This document shows, in pieces, positions 1-11,700 of a stretch of 64,000 bases of DNA. The position numbers and the translations under genes were made by a program. This DNA is from Adiantum capillus-veneris (lineage: Eukaryota > Streptophyta > Polypodiopsida > Polypodiales > Pteridaceae): NCBI GenBank assembly GCA_014529385.2, contig CM043966.1, positions 93,261,087 to 93,325,086 of the forward strand. The letters are read 5' to 3'. The notes beneath the pieces are model-generated. The model was not told the origin of the DNA. It searched no databases and saw only the letters and a list, made by a program, of their open reading frames with translations. Position 1 is the stretch's first letter. Every line of letters starts with the position of its first letter.

Positions 1-3000
1 ACCGCCATGGAGAACAGATTTCAGAAGAACTCATCAACTCTATTCAATACAATGGAAAAGCCACCCTTACGGACAAAGATGGGGCTACGGTCAAAGTTAA
101 AATCACTACGGAGATAATCAATGAAGCTCTCCATCTGCAGTAGGGAACACACAATCTGTTGCAAAAGACCAAAGCAATAGATAATGACAAAGCATTTTTG
201 AAGCAAAGAGGACGCAAACTGACCTATCAAGATTTGATATACTCAGAGATACAATTTCCGTTGCACCTCATATCGCAACATTTTAAAGTACAAACCCACC
301 GCGATACACTGAACCACTTTTGCACATGGCAGTGTTGATGGCAATGGGGCTAGCAAGAAGAAGAACAATCAGCTGTGACTTTGGCAACTACCTACTCAAC
401 AACATAGTGGAAGTAAATCTTAAGGGTAGCCAAAATTGCAAGACCTACATGAATGAGGGACCAATGTGACTCGAATTGCCTACCAAGCGTTGGGAATGAT
501 TGAAGATCTACCATCTGCAGAAGCACAACTAGATTTGATCCACAAATCTAAAAGAGAAGTAAAGCTGCTAGCAGGACCATCCGCGAGGCCAAAGCCGAAA
601 ATCAAACAAACACGAGAGAGCTCAAGTTACATCACACTGATAGTGAGAAGATGGAGTTCGATGCACCAAACAGCGAGCAAGTAGGCTCAAAAGAAAAAAA
701 ATACTCCTTTCAAATATCAGTCTTTAGATGAGGAACATGGAAGTGAATTTTCACTTAGACACACAAGACTGAAGAAAAGAACAACCCGGGTGGCAAAGGC
801 CATCCCAATCACCCAAGCTCGAAGAACAATGGAGGAAGCACAGGCACACCGATAAAAAATCCGCCAATAGAAACACAAGGAAAAAATAAGTATAGGGATG
901 GAAATGGATGATGAAAAAGAAGAAGAAGAAGAAGATGTTCCTCTATAGCACAAGAAATCAAAAGCTCTAGAAAGGATCAAACAACAGAAACAAAAGGAAG
1001 CAGAAGAAAATCTAAACATTGCTAGCGAAATGCAGCAACAGATTCAAAATGTGATTAAGCACAAGATGGAGCAAAGAGCAAGAGAGGACGCAAAGTGGCC
1101 ACGCATCGATGATCTCGAATCATTTGACAAATCTACCAAGGCAAAGGAAAAAACAAAAAATGAAGAAGAGAAGGGTGATCACGACACACTTGACCAGCAA
1201 GAGTATGATTTAGAATCACCAAAAGACAAAAAGTTACCTTTAGAGGCTGGAACAGAAAAAAGAGAAGAAGTTTTAGATCTTCCTGAACAAATGACGGATC
1301 AAGTGCTGTCACAAAAGAAGGCAGGTCAAGAAAAAGAGACAACACTGCTAGAAATGACTACAGCTTCGGTTGCTCTTGAATGATGGATGAGGCTGGCAAC
1401 TCGGATCAGGGCCAAAGAAGTAAAAACAAACCAAGATCGCCTCGTTTGCAAGCTATGGTAGAGGAGGGAGCCAAAATGATCAGGTCGTTCAACATTGATG
1501 CATATTTAGATCAAACCAAGCTCCAGTTCCAAAGAGCTCTCTACAACTTGCACGAACTAGAGCTAGAGGACACCAAGAAAGAGGCAACAAAAGCATCTGA
1601 AAACACACTGCAGCTATAAAACAAAATAGAGGAGTTGCAAAAAGTCCAACTGCAACTCCAATCAGAGTTACAAAGGGAACAAGAGAACGCCGCTTATTAC
1701 TACAAGGAAGTCCAACAGTTCAATGAAGACAACACTACTCTGCAAGTTGAGCAAGGAAGAACTAGTCAGGGAGAGGGAACAGAGTGAGAAGCTGCAAGAG
1801 TCCTACGCGGTGGTCAGCAAGACTCTAACCCAACTTCTAGCCTTGCAGGAGACGATGACCTCCTCAAGCATGACAGCTAGGTCCACCTCGCTGAACAAAG
1901 AGGTCTAGGATCTAAAGGAGGCCCTTGATCAAGAGAAATACGACAGACAAATTATGACAGCAAGGCAAAGAGCATTGCAAAAAGCTAAAGAAGAAGAGAT
2001 TGAAAATTTGAGAAAGTAGCCTGGCAGAGGCACATGGAGATTTGGATGCTCTAAGGGCAACACAGGCAATGCCCGAACAAACAGCCCCAATGGATTTGAG
2101 CAAACAGGAGGACTTGAGAGTTTCACTTTCAAAGCTCACCAAACGGATATGCCAGGTACAAGCACAGGAAAAGCAACACACGAATCTGAGGGTCCAGCCA
2201 TGACATCCATCTCGAATACAGGGAAAGAAGAAATTCAACATTAGATCTCAGAAGTCAAAGACCGTTCACACAAGGAATATCTGCAATATGAGCTCGAAGT
2301 GTTGGAGTTAGCAGCCCTCCTCATGATCACTCCAGATGAAGTGGTAAAGAACCTCGAGCATGAGATGATCGCCCTACCACTGATGAGGTAGGAGGCTCTA
2401 TTATGGAAAACAGAAAATGCTACCTACCCTTGAGCCAAACAAAAGAGGGCATTACAGGGATGTTCCTGTCACTGCGCTACAAATTCAGACTATCAACAAT
2501 CAACCCCTCTAGCAAAAGAAATGGTTTGAGCAGCACCCAACAGATGAAACATAGTATAGAAATGTTTCGTAGCATCTCAGGATCGACCCAACTTTCTCTC
2601 CCACCAACAGACGGTGATCCTAGGAACGCTTTTATTCATGGCAAAGCAAAAGACTAGGCAATGTTGAATTACCCAGTCATAACAAAGCCAAGTAATAACA
2701 ACCCCCCATCAAAAAAGCATATGGTTCAGATGCTCAAGGGGGTCATCAACATGATGAAGGAGATACTAGATCTCGCATGCCAGATGCTCGTGAAGATTGT
2801 AAAGATGCTAATCACATGCATTGTGGCATTCAATGAGATGGAAGCTATGGAGTATCCTTGGCAAGTTTTTGTCAAAGTCACAAGAGGGCTCTATTGGAAT
2901 ATGGAAACAAAATCCAAAGCAAAAATGTCATCATGGGATTATATGCGAGAGTCATGTTCCTACCCTCCCACTACATGCAAACCTTTGAGAAGGCATTCAT

Positions 3001-3237
3001 GATAGGATTCTTTGAGGTAGACTCTTCCATATTTCATCCCACAACCAAAGATTTACCAGCTAGACATATAGCATATCAGAGCACTCTCAGCAATAATCCC
3101 TTTAGAGAGCTATCGAAAAAAGTGGAGATTGAGGCAAGGGCACAAAAGTTCAGGCACCTCACTGGGACGCTAGAAAAGAGACTGATCAATTACTAGAAGA
3201 CAGTCAAAGACAGATTGCATGAGGATGTGCAATGAAT
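1..3237 (+). pseudogene. Decayed retroelement ORF region, coiled-coil rich
   Basis: Forward-strand coding remnants are spread over several frames. About 85-140 reads TEIINEALHL, and 466-684 contains TRIAYQALGMIEDLP. Stretches at 1030-1383 and 1380-1619 are rich in Lys, Glu and Gln, as in a coiled coil, and 2858-3196 is the last open piece. Every frame has stops. I recall TEII-EALHL and RIAYQALGMI-DLP as patterns of retroelement-linked proteins of unknown function in plants, but I cannot name a domain. The polypurine tract directly downstream suggests this is the 3' ORF region of a gypsy-type element. No reverse transcriptase or integrase is visible, and the left end lies outside the window. 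Confidence 0.5.
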
Positions 3238-3345
3238 AGGAAGGGGGGAATGTTTGGTGGACATAGCGGACTGACACATAAAAAGGCGGATATACACCAA
3301 ACTTTTTTGTAATCGCTCATTTTCAAAAGAAGCATTATAATTCTG
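3238..3345 (+). repeat. Polypurine tract and truncated LTR start
   Basis: AGGAAGGGGGGAA (3238-3250) is followed by TGTTTGGTGGACAT, the arrangement of a plus-strand primer followed by the TG start of a 3' LTR. The same purine core GGAAGGGGGG occurs at 38031 and 40051 in Gyp-1, and TGTTTGTGGACAT follows the 38031 copy. Only about 95 bp of LTR remain before Cop-E coding sequence begins on the other strand. Confidence 0.55.
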
Positions 3346-4157
3346 CTAATGAGGATTCTCAATTGTAATATATTCTGTCATGTGTCCTTTCTTGTGACGA
3401 TGGTAGCATTCAATGTTCTTTGTGTCACGCACACAGTTCTTACTACGTACATGCTTGCAATCCTGAGAATGGCCGTGACTATGACTACGATCTCTTTGCC
3501 TTTAATTGTTCTTCTGGCTACTTCCACAAGCCATATGTGCATCACCATGCCCACTATGTCAAGAGACTGATGTGGAATCTCTTTTGTGAGAAAAGTACTA
3601 GTAACATCATTGAAAACAAGCTTGCCCTTAGGGACAGAGTTACTAATGGTAGTGTTAAGTGTATCCCATGATGCATGCAAAGAACATAGCAAGAAAATGG
3701 ATTTTATTTCATCATCAAAATTAAGCCTCTTGGATGTTAATGGAGTAAAAACATTGTTAAACTTGTTTTGGTGTGAACTGACACTACTACCTTCTTTCAT
3801 GTTAAGTCGCATAAGCTTCTTTATTACAAATTATTTTTTTGGAGCACCCTTAGTATCCCATGCTAAGCATAAAAACTCACATATTTCTTTAGCATTGATC
3901 TTCTCCATAATTGTGAAGAATATAGACTTACCAAGATGCAACCTAGTAGTTTCCATGGCATGAACAACAAGCTCCTCCCATTGATCATTAGTATTCAAAC
4001 GCTCTTTGCACTCTTTCAATGGTGGTGCAAGTCCTTTGTTGATTAGCACATCAAGCATTCTTTGCTTCCATAAAGTGAGATTTATGGCATCAAACTTCTT
4101 AATGTAGTAATCTTCTTTCTCAAAAGATCCAATCATACTGACAAGAGCTAACTGCAA
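3345..4157 (-). pseudogene. gag: Cop-E: copia gag fragment
   Basis: Reverse-strand gag of a Ty1/copia element (Retrotran_gag_2/UBN2 type). It begins near 4142 with a typical start: the F-D-A-I-N-L-T-L-W-K-Q-R-M segment and then DQWEELVVHAMETTRLHLG. It continues after an in-frame stop near 3829 with SIFLLCSLHASWDTL, the conserved gag core. A frameshift near 3400 precedes a damaged zinc knuckle (ECYH...KKGHM in another frame). Protease, integrase and RT are absent because the sequence stops at about 3345 against the truncated LTR. Gag forms the virus-like particle in functional copies; this one is dead. Confidence 0.8.
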
Positions 4158-4950
4158 GAGAGTAATAAGAAGTTATAAAAAAAAATTGTGAAAATCTCAA
4201 TAGAGTCTCCTCTGTTCAGAGATGAAAATATCAACTAGAAACTTGGCAAAAATTGGAGCAATGTCAATTCAAAAGAGTGTTTTCCACAAACTAGAGGACC
4301 CATGGGAAAAAAATCCGATAGAGTCTCCTCTGTATAGAGATTAAAATCTCAAGCAAGACTGAGAAAAAAATAATGCATAAACCAACAAAGAGTGCTGGCA
4401 AGGCATAAACTGGCATATACTAATGAAAGAAATTGTCAAAAATACTGCCAAATTGGTGTCAAAGCAACTATACATTTCCTATGGTGAGCCCACGAATGGG
4501 GATCTCTAGCAACCTATACTTGTCTATACATGTCCTATGGTGAGCCCACTAATAGGGATCTCTGACAACCTAATCCACCTCATAGTGGGTACCCTAGCCC
4601 CAAGTGCTCGGATTCAAAAACCTCATGGAAAAACCCTCAGAAAAGGTTATGTAAAATCGACTAGCCACAGTCTCCAAAAGGGTTCTTCCAAACCGAGATA
4701 TTCAAGCCCAGTCTGACACACTGCATCTTGGGAATAAATAGCACCCAGCCCATAAGCTTGGCAATAATATCAGTATTGTGGGAGTTATTATGGTGAGTGC
4801 AAGAGAGGGATGGAGAGAAGGGGGAAGGAGATAAATAGACGCAGTTGTTTGGTGGAGCAATGTGAGAAGAACCTTTCTCACTCTAATGTGGCCCAAGTGG
4901 CTAAAGAAGACTATTATGTACAATTGTACAAACGTGAAGCATGATTGTAG
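4158..4950 (-). other. Cop-D/Cop-E junction: probable shared LTR and leader
   Basis: On the reverse strand this lies between the end of Cop-D RNase H and the start of Cop-E gag, where a 3' LTR of one copy and the leader of the next are expected. I could not fix LTR ends or a primer site. Two short direct repeats are visible: 4200-4230 with 4318-4352 (around AGAGTCTCCTCTG), and 4480-4510 with 4534-4565 (around CCTATGGTGAGCCCAC). The first pair includes the leader motif listed separately. Confidence 0.4.
4186..4330 (-). promoter_or_regulatory. Cop-E leader motif, two copies
   Basis: On the reverse strand GAGGAGACTCTATCGG followed by ATTTTTTTCCCA occupies 4303-4330, and a weaker copy, GAGGAGACTCTATTGAG, occupies 4186-4212. 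The motif matches pairs in the Cop-A and Cop-B leaders. GGAGA and TTTCC could pair with one G-T wobble. It lies just upstream of gag, where packaging or dimerisation signals are usually found. The role is inferred. Confidence 0.45.
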
Positions 4951-5018
4951 CTTCACCCTATGCCCATTATCTCTACGCAATGTGTGAACAGCTCTAAGGC
5001 TAAGCTCTTTGTTAGAGT

Positions 5019-5216
5019 TGTTGGGGTTAAGCCCTACGTGCCTTGACCGGTCGCCCAGGTCATGGGCGCCCGCCCACTGTTACCCTATACTTATAGTGAG
5101 TATATTGTATAGGGGGAGCTGCCACTTCACAGTCTCACATCTCCCCACCCACATCGTGTGTGTGTCTCCTTCTCTCTCGCTCACTCTCCGTCTGTGGTGC
5201 TCCCCGATCCCCTTCA
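5019..5216 (+). repeat. Cop-A 5' LTR
   Basis: Starts TGTTGGGGTTAAG and ends CCCCTTCA, 198 bp. A self-complementary stretch around CTATACTTATAGTGAGTATA lies mid-LTR, and the 3' half is pyrimidine rich. I see no clear TATA box. Confidence 0.92.
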
Positions 5217-5218
5217 AT

Positions 5219-5230
5219 TGGTATCAGAGC
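5219..5230 (+). promoter_or_regulatory. Cop-A primer binding site (tRNA-iMet)
   Basis: TGGTATCAGAGC lies two bases after the LTR end. This is the standard plant copia primer site, complementary to the 3' end of initiator methionine tRNA. Confidence 0.93.
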
Positions 5231-6857
5231 TATGGTGACCGCGGAGAGCACGACGGGTTTGAGAGCTTCGAGGCGATAGCTCGCTCGCTCTCGACGGTAG
5301 AGAGATTAAGAAAGCTTGGAAGCTTTGTGAGAATGCAATGGGAGCTTGTGAGTTCAGTTGAGAGTGATGTATGCTCTTGTGAAAGCTCAGAAAGGAGTGT
5401 GGAAGACTGTGTGTAAGTGAAGGTGCTGCCCTAAAACTGTGTGCGCATCAGCACTATTTTCAGATTCGTTTTTCTCCTTGTAGAATGCAGATCTGAGAAT
5501 TTTGTCCCTGGCGCCCATCCGTTTTGACGTGTTCTACAACTTTGCAGAAGAAACTTTTTGCAAATGCCTCACCATTTTTCTGATATTCAGCTCAGACTGA
5601 CTTTATACAAAAATTCCAGATTTTCTGTTGTCGCATTGTGTGCGAGTTTGATGCACTTTTGGAAGCACGGGAGATGCTTGAAGTTGAGTGCATAAATTCT
5701 GAGCTGAAGATGCAATTGCAGTTTGTGTTAAGCTTGTGGTTTGAGGGTTTTTTGGTAGACTTGGGCAACGAAGTACGGAGGCGTTTACACACCATCGAGG
5801 CGGTCTCTTCAGAGACGCAGTTTTTTGGAGCACACAGGTGGAGATTCTTTCATTGGTTTTCACAGGATACTTTGGCAGTGATTTTGTGCTTGGATTCATG
5901 GTCTTTGCGGATGGTTTGCATATGGTTATGGCGCATGGTTGATGCCCATTATACATGTATTTTGACGAGCACTTTCAAGTGCCGGTGAGCTCTCTTGAGA
6001 GCATTGTTTTCGCATTGATCAAGTTTCCGGATTGCAAATCTTTTGGTGCTTGCTTATGCGCGGTCACTCCGTTGATGTACGTTGAGTGCGGATTGCCATT
6101 GTATGTGAAAATGTGGAGCCATTTTGGCATTTCTACTCATTGGCATTGAGTAGTGTTATGGTTTATGGTAGAGATTGTACTTGAGTTTTTTGCTCAGTTT
6201 TCAGGGGAAATTCTGTCGGATTTTTCCCAGATTCTCGCCATAGTTTGTGATCGAGTGTTTACTCTCACTTTGACAGGTTTTGTCACTTTGGACACAGTTT
6301 TGTGTTTTTTGTATCCACTCTCGCAAGAGTGAGGAGTTGTGTATCTTTCTTTGCTTGAGACAGTGGTTTGCTCTCAGGTGGGAGAGTCTTGTGATCTCGA
6401 GCATTGTTTGCCATAGTTTTGCAGAGCTTATGCATTTGGAGTGCGGTTTGATGCGCTTTGGTTGCTCATGGTTTTGAGCGTGCAGTCAGTTTGGTTACTG
6501 GTTTTGTGGCCGTTTTACTGACGAAACTCTGGCGAAATTTTCCCAGGAGTTTTATGCGTATCATTTATGCGATCTAGGTAGAGATTGCGGGTTGCACTCA
6601 GCATTTGCATGCGCTGTTCTCTGCAGGTGGGAGACTTGTGCGTGTGTATGCATCGATATTGCACAGTGTGGGCTTCATGATTAGCTCACAGATTGCAATG
6701 TGATACTAGAGCAGGTGAGGCTTGTATTGACATTGTGGGAGCTCTATTCTGGAGTGTGTCTCACAGGTTTTACATTGTGTTTCTGGCCATATTGGTAGAC
6801 AGTTTCCAGGTGTTGTTGGTGAGGTGGTTTTGCTTTCTAGTTTGCTACATTGTGCTC
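5231..6857 (+). other. Cop-A untranslated leader
   Basis: About 1.6 kb between primer site and gag start, long for a copia element. Open frames here are short and match nothing I know. It contains two copies of the shared leader motif (6204-6230 and 6521-6546). A similarly placed leader of about 1.1 kb exists in Cop-B. Confidence 0.6.
6204..6546 (+). promoter_or_regulatory. Cop-A leader motif, two copies
   Basis: GGGGAAATTCTGTCGG then ATTTTTCCCAG at 6204-6230, and ACGAAACTCTGGCGAA then ATTTTCCCAG at 6521-6546. In the first copy GGGAAA and TTTCCC can form a six-pair stem with a loop of about 12 bases. Related pairs lie in the Cop-B and Cop-E leaders. Confidence 0.5.
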
Positions 6858-8519
6858 ATGGCAGAGACGGGTGATCAATCAGATTGTGACCTCTCACAGA
6901 TGCGCGTGTTTGATGCGTCAGACTTTGCGGCATGGAGAGAGTGTATGCTTGATGCATTGACACAGCGAGGGTTGCATCGACCATTGAGTGGTGATGCAGG
7001 TAGACCTTCAAACATGTCTGACGATCAGTGGCAGGAGCTAGAGGAGATGGCACTATCTACACTCTCTTTGCACCTTGCGGAATCTGTATATGCTCTTGTT
7101 ATGTATGAGACTACTTCGAGAGCACTTTGGCGCAGATTACATGAAATGTATGATATATATGAGTCATCACGGACTCCTGTGAGACATGTACATTCACGAG
7201 CACGCCAACAGGTGACATGTTGGTATTGTGGTCATTCTGGACACGTTAGACGGCGTTGTTTTCGTCATATGCGACATTGTAGGAGACATGGCAGTCTCAG
7301 AGATGTATGTAGTGATGCCATGGACTCGGTTGCTTTGACAGTTGAGGCACATGTAGTGTTGGAGTATACTAGTGACGGGGATGTCACTTTTACCTCAAGC
7401 TATGCACGAGATGCTATACATGTGGATAGTGCACTCCCTTCGCAGTGGTTGCTAGACGCAGATGCTATGTTTCATGTCACGCCGCATCGTGCATGGTTTT
7501 GTAGCTATTCTAGCGGGATGCTTGGCAGTGTACGTTTGACCGATGGATCGGTGCATGCGACAGCAGGTGCAGGAGATGTGAGACTGTCATTACCGAGTGG
7601 TGCATCTTACTTGTTACGACATGTGCGCTATGTACCAGATTTGACAGTGAGTTTGATCTCGATTGGTCAGCTTAGAGATTGTGGATGTCAGATTTCGCTA
7701 CGAGAGCGAGATTTTGTGATGCATTTGGGTTCGCTAGTGATTGCGAGAGGTGCCAGGAGTGGTACAGGTTACCCATTGCATGTGGATCACAAGAGAGACG
7801 GTGTTGTCTCTGTGATCATGCAGCCAGGTAGAGAGCGAGAGAGCAGGCGAGTCTCTTTTTCTTGTGGGTTGCAGGATGCTTTGCATGGAGTGCAGAGCAG
7901 TGACCTTGTTGTGCAGGTTGCATCTACGGATGCACATGTAGAGCGGGACAGCTCTAGTGAGTCACAGCAGGATGAGTCATCAGAGGTGATGACAGAGATG
8001 ACTCACATGGATGCTGAGATGTCAGCTATTGTGGAGTCATTTCTTGATATGCTTATGCCGGAGCTTGATGCAGATTCAGGACAGATGGATACTCTTGGTA
8101 CACATGTGATATGTGGTGGGCACGAGGAGTCACTCCAGAGCTCGGAGTCAGAGTGCCATGGTCTCTATGATAGGGGACAGGATTGCCATGAGTTGAATTC
8201 TGAGTTGGAGGTGGCAAAGGTTGCCAGGGTTGCATCAACGTTCGGTGTCCTCATGTACGAGATGCTGATCTCGAGGCCCGACATAGCAGCTGCAGTGGGA
8301 GCATTTGCAGCAGGGTTGATTAGTTGTTCGATGATTGATCTCGGGATAGAGCATAGGGGAGATTTGCAGGTATTGGACCGATACTTGCAGGAGTGCATGA
8401 GCTCTTGTAGACTATTTGCAGAGCTTGGAGCTAGCTCAGTGTGGCTTCCGCAGCGGGATGTTTGTCTATCAGTAGAGCCGGATGCACTAGCTCATCGAGA
8501 GTCAGTGGGCATAGGTTGA
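6858..8519 (+). CDS. Cop-A fused gag / protease-like / RT-tail protein
   Basis: Intact 553-residue frame. I chose the ATG at 6858 because MAETGDQSD aligns with the start of copia gag proteins; the frame stays open upstream to 6693. Domains in order: gag N-terminus with W-x-ELEEMALSTLSLHLAESVYA (about 55-80); a zinc knuckle CWYCGHSGHVRRRC (CX2CX4HX4C, about 118-131), reached without the usual central gag; a protease-like region with LLDADAMFHVTPHRAWF where D-S-G is expected, so D-A-D and probably inactive; an acidic Ser/Glu stretch; and a C-terminal piece VLMYEMLISRPDIAAAVGAF like the segment between copia RT and RNase H. Integrase, the RT core and RNase H are missing. It probably supplies or co-assembles with gag particles; that role is inferred. 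Confidence 0.82.
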   Translation: MAETGDQSDCDLSQMRVFDASDFAAWRECMLDALTQRGLHRPLSGDAGRPSNMSDDQWQELEEMALSTLSLHLAESVYALVMYETTSRALWRRLHEMYDIYESSRTPVRHVHSRARQQVTCWYCGHSGHVRRRCFRHMRHCRRHGSLRDVCSDAMDSVALTVEAHVVLEYTSDGDVTFTSSYARDAIHVDSALPSQWLLDADAMFHVTPHRAWFCSYSSGMLGSVRLTDGSVHATAGAGDVRLSLPSGASYLLRHVRYVPDLTVSLISIGQLRDCGCQISLRERDFVMHLGSLVIARGARSGTGYPLHVDHKRDGVVSVIMQPGRERESRRVSFSCGLQDALHGVQSSDLVVQVASTDAHVERDSSSESQQDESSEVMTEMTHMDAEMSAIVESFLDMLMPELDADSGQMDTLGTHVICGGHEESLQSSESECHGLYDRGQDCHELNSELEVAKVARVASTFGVLMYEMLISRPDIAAAVGAFAAGLISCSMIDLGIEHRGDLQVLDRYLQECMSSCRLFAELGASSVWLPQRDVCLSVEPDALAHRESVGIG

Positions 8520-8583
8520 GAGAATCTCTCACCTTCTATTAGTTGTACACTAGTAGATCTTGCTTAAAGGCACATTGGCCTTT

Positions 8584-8594
8584 AAGTGGGAGGT
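8584..8594 (+). promoter_or_regulatory. Cop-A polypurine tract
   Basis: AAGTGGGAGGT immediately precedes the 3' LTR, the expected plus-strand primer for reverse transcription. Confidence 0.8.
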
Positions 8595-8792
8595 TGTTGG
8601 GGTTAAGGCCTATGTGCCTTGACCAGTTGCCCAGGTCATGGGCGCCCGCCCACTGTTACCCTATACTTATAGTGAGTATACTGTATAGGGGGAGCTGCCA
8701 CTTCACAGTCTCACATCTCCCCACCCACATCGTGTGTGTGTCTCCTTCTCTCTCGCTCACTCTCCGTCTGTGGTGCTCCCCGATCCCCTTCA
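8595..8792 (+). repeat. Cop-A 3' LTR
   Basis: 198 bp, TGTTGGGG to CCTTCA. By eye it differs from the 5' LTR at five positions, four of them in the first 45 bases. Followed by AGAGC, the partner of AGAGT before the 5' LTR. Confidence 0.92.
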
Positions 8793-11700
8793 AGAGCATT
8801 CACCACTGGGTTTTCATCTATGTGAACTTTGACTAACTCAATGCGTTTGCTAGTCAAAATGTCTCGTACCACATGATACTTGACCTCTATGTGTTTTTAC
8901 TTGGAGTGAAACAATGGGTTCTTTGATAATGCAATCGCACTCTGACTGTCACAATGTAGCATTGGAGTCTGGTGTATACGGCCCACTAGACAAGATAACC
9001 ACACAGCTTCCTTACTGGAATTGAAAATTGCAACATACTCTGCCTCAGTGGGAAGTGATACATGATCTCCAAGAAAGTGCCACTCCAACGAACAAGAAAA
9101 TGTAGCCAAATATGGATCCCCTAGTGTCCACACAACCCGCATAATCCAAATCAGTGTAACCAACTTTGGATGCATCATTGTTCCCAAAGTGTAAGCACTT
9201 GCTGGTTGATCCCTTGATGTATCTCAACATGTGCTTCACTGCTTCCCAATGCTTTTTGTTTGGATTTGCCACAAAATTGTTGACCACTCCCATTGCATAG
9301 CAATATCTAGCCGTGTGCTAACAACAGTGAACATGAGATTGCCAACTACCAAAGAATATGGCCCCTTTGCCATCTTTGCCTTTTCAACATCCGATTTGGG
9401 ACAAGCATGTTTGCTAAGTTTTTTGTATGCAGCCACATTGGGGTACTCAATGCTTTACCCCTTGCATATTAAAATGTTCCAAGACCTTGTGAATATACTC
9501 TTCCTGGGAAAGTTCAAGTATACCACGTTTACGATCTCTCGTGATACGCATACCAAGAAAGTGATATGCATTGCCCAAATCTTTCATAGCAAACTACTTG
9601 CTTAAGGTGTCCTTGAGAAGTGCAATCTCATGTTTTGACTTCCTGACTAAGAGCATATCATTCACGTACATAATCAGAATGATGAGGGAACCATCATTCA
9701 ACCTCCTTGTGTACAAGCAGTGATCCTCTTGGCTCTGTTCGTAACCCTGCAACTGAATGTACTTATCAAAATTGATGTATTATTGCCTTGATCCTTGATT
9801 TAATCAATACAAAGATTTCTTGAGTCTACACACCAGTTATGCCCGTGTTGGCTTCTCAAGTTTCATGGAAAAACCTTTTGGTTGTTTCATGTAGACATCC
9901 TTTTCAAGATCCCCATGAAGAAACGTTGTGTTCACATCCATTTGGACCAATTCCATGTCCTCGATGGCTATTAGACCAAGCACAAGACACAATGTAATCA
10001 TTTTGACCACCGAAGAAAAAATTTCTTTAAAATCCACGCCTTTCATTTCCTTGAATCCTTTAGCAACCAGTCTAGCCTTATACATAGGCTTGGGATCATC
10101 TGTCGTGTACTTCTTCTTGTACACCCATTTGCATGGCAATGCGTGTTTACCCATGATAACTCTGTTAGTTCCCAAGTTTCATTGGCTAAAATTGAGTTAT
10201 ACTCATATTTCATAGCCTCTTCCCAGTTCACCCAATCGTCCAATTGAATGGCCTCTTTGTAGCAAGTGGGTTCACCGTAGTCAGTGACTAGCAAATAGTC
10301 CAATCTTGGCTCAAAACGCTTAGGTACACAAGATGTATGAGTAGATCTCCAAAGTGCATGATTAGTGAATTCCGATCTCTCTGAAGCACCATGTGTGTGT
10401 GTGTGTGTATACTAGTGGAAAGTGCATCACTAGCACGCCCAAAATTTTGTGTAACTGGTGGTGAGATAACATCCTCAAACTGAAACTGCGATACTCAATG
10501 TCTTTCACTAGCTTTCTATGCATCTTAGACTTGTTGAATATCACATGTGAGCTACATATAACCTTCTTAGATTCTAGGTGCCAGAGACGAGATTCCATCT
10601 CTCCGTCCACACCATATCCAATGAAGATGCACTTTTGTGATTTGGGGTCCAACTTTTGTCTAAGCTCTTTTAGCACATGTGAGAATGACTAACACCCAAA
10701 TACACATAACCTGTCATAATTGGGCTCTTTGTCCATCCACATATCCTGCAGAACCTTCTACTTTACTGGTGTACTAGGTGATCGATTGATCAAATAAGCA
10801 GCCATCATAACAGGTTTTCCCCAAAATTCTTGAGATAAATTGGCCATAGACAACATATAAGTGACCCGTTCCTGAATGGTTCTATTCATCTTCTTAGCCA
10901 CACCGCTTTGGGAGGGTGTGTAAGGCATGGTAAAGTATCTTCTAATATCTCATTTATTGCAAAATCCCTTGAACTTGGAGGAGATGTACTCACCTCCATT
11001 ATCACTTTGCAAAGCTTTAAGCTTTCTACCCAATTGGTTCTCTATCAATGCTAAGAACTTTTGAAAGACACTAAAGATGTCTCTCTTTTGCTTCAAGAGA
11101 TAAACCCACACCTTTCTAATATAGTCATCTACGAATGTCAATAAGTATAATGCTCCTCTTAGAGACTTGACTGGCATAGGTCCGCACAAGTCGCTATGAA
11201 CGAGATCTAGAGGACTCCCTAACCCCTTGTCCAAAGGCGCTGATGTCAACCTAGTTTGTTTTCCGTAGATGCAATGCTCACATAAAGAGAAGTTAGAGTA
11301 ATCTAGCACAGGGATATAGCCAGAATGGTGCAAGAATTTCATTCCCTTCTGACTCATATGTCCTAGCTTGCTATGCCACAACTCTGTAGACAAAAACTCG
11401 GCTACACAAATAGAATTCTCTTTCACGGAAGGGACATAAAGTAAGTACAATGAGCCAAACTTCTAGCCTTTAAGCATGCCCAAATTTTGCTTCTTGATAA
11501 TCCAAAAGCCATGAGAAAATATGATAGTGTAACCCAAATCATCCAGCTATCCCCAACAGACAGCAAACTCTTTGTCAATTTAGGTATATGTCGACAGTGT
11601 ATAGCATAAACTCAGTGCCATTTTGCATAGAAAACTTGATGTTTCCCACACTGCATATATCAAGCTCATAAGATTAGTTTCATTGTGCAATATGTGACAG

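Larger units (their letters stand above)
5014..8797 (+). mobile_element. Cop-A: complete non-autonomous copia retrotransposon
   Basis: Complete LTR element: 198-bp LTRs at 5019-5216 and 8595-8792, an initiator-tRNA-type primer site, a 1.6-kb leader, one long ORF, a polypurine tract, and flanks AGAGT/AGAGC that read as a 5-bp target duplication with one change. By eye the LTRs differ at 5 of 198 positions. It inserted into the RNase H C-terminus of Cop-D on the opposite strand: removing it joins the two Cop-D parts in frame. It lacks integrase and the RT core, so any movement would need enzymes in trans. A third LTR of the family, reversed, lies at 47963-48155. Confidence 0.9.
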
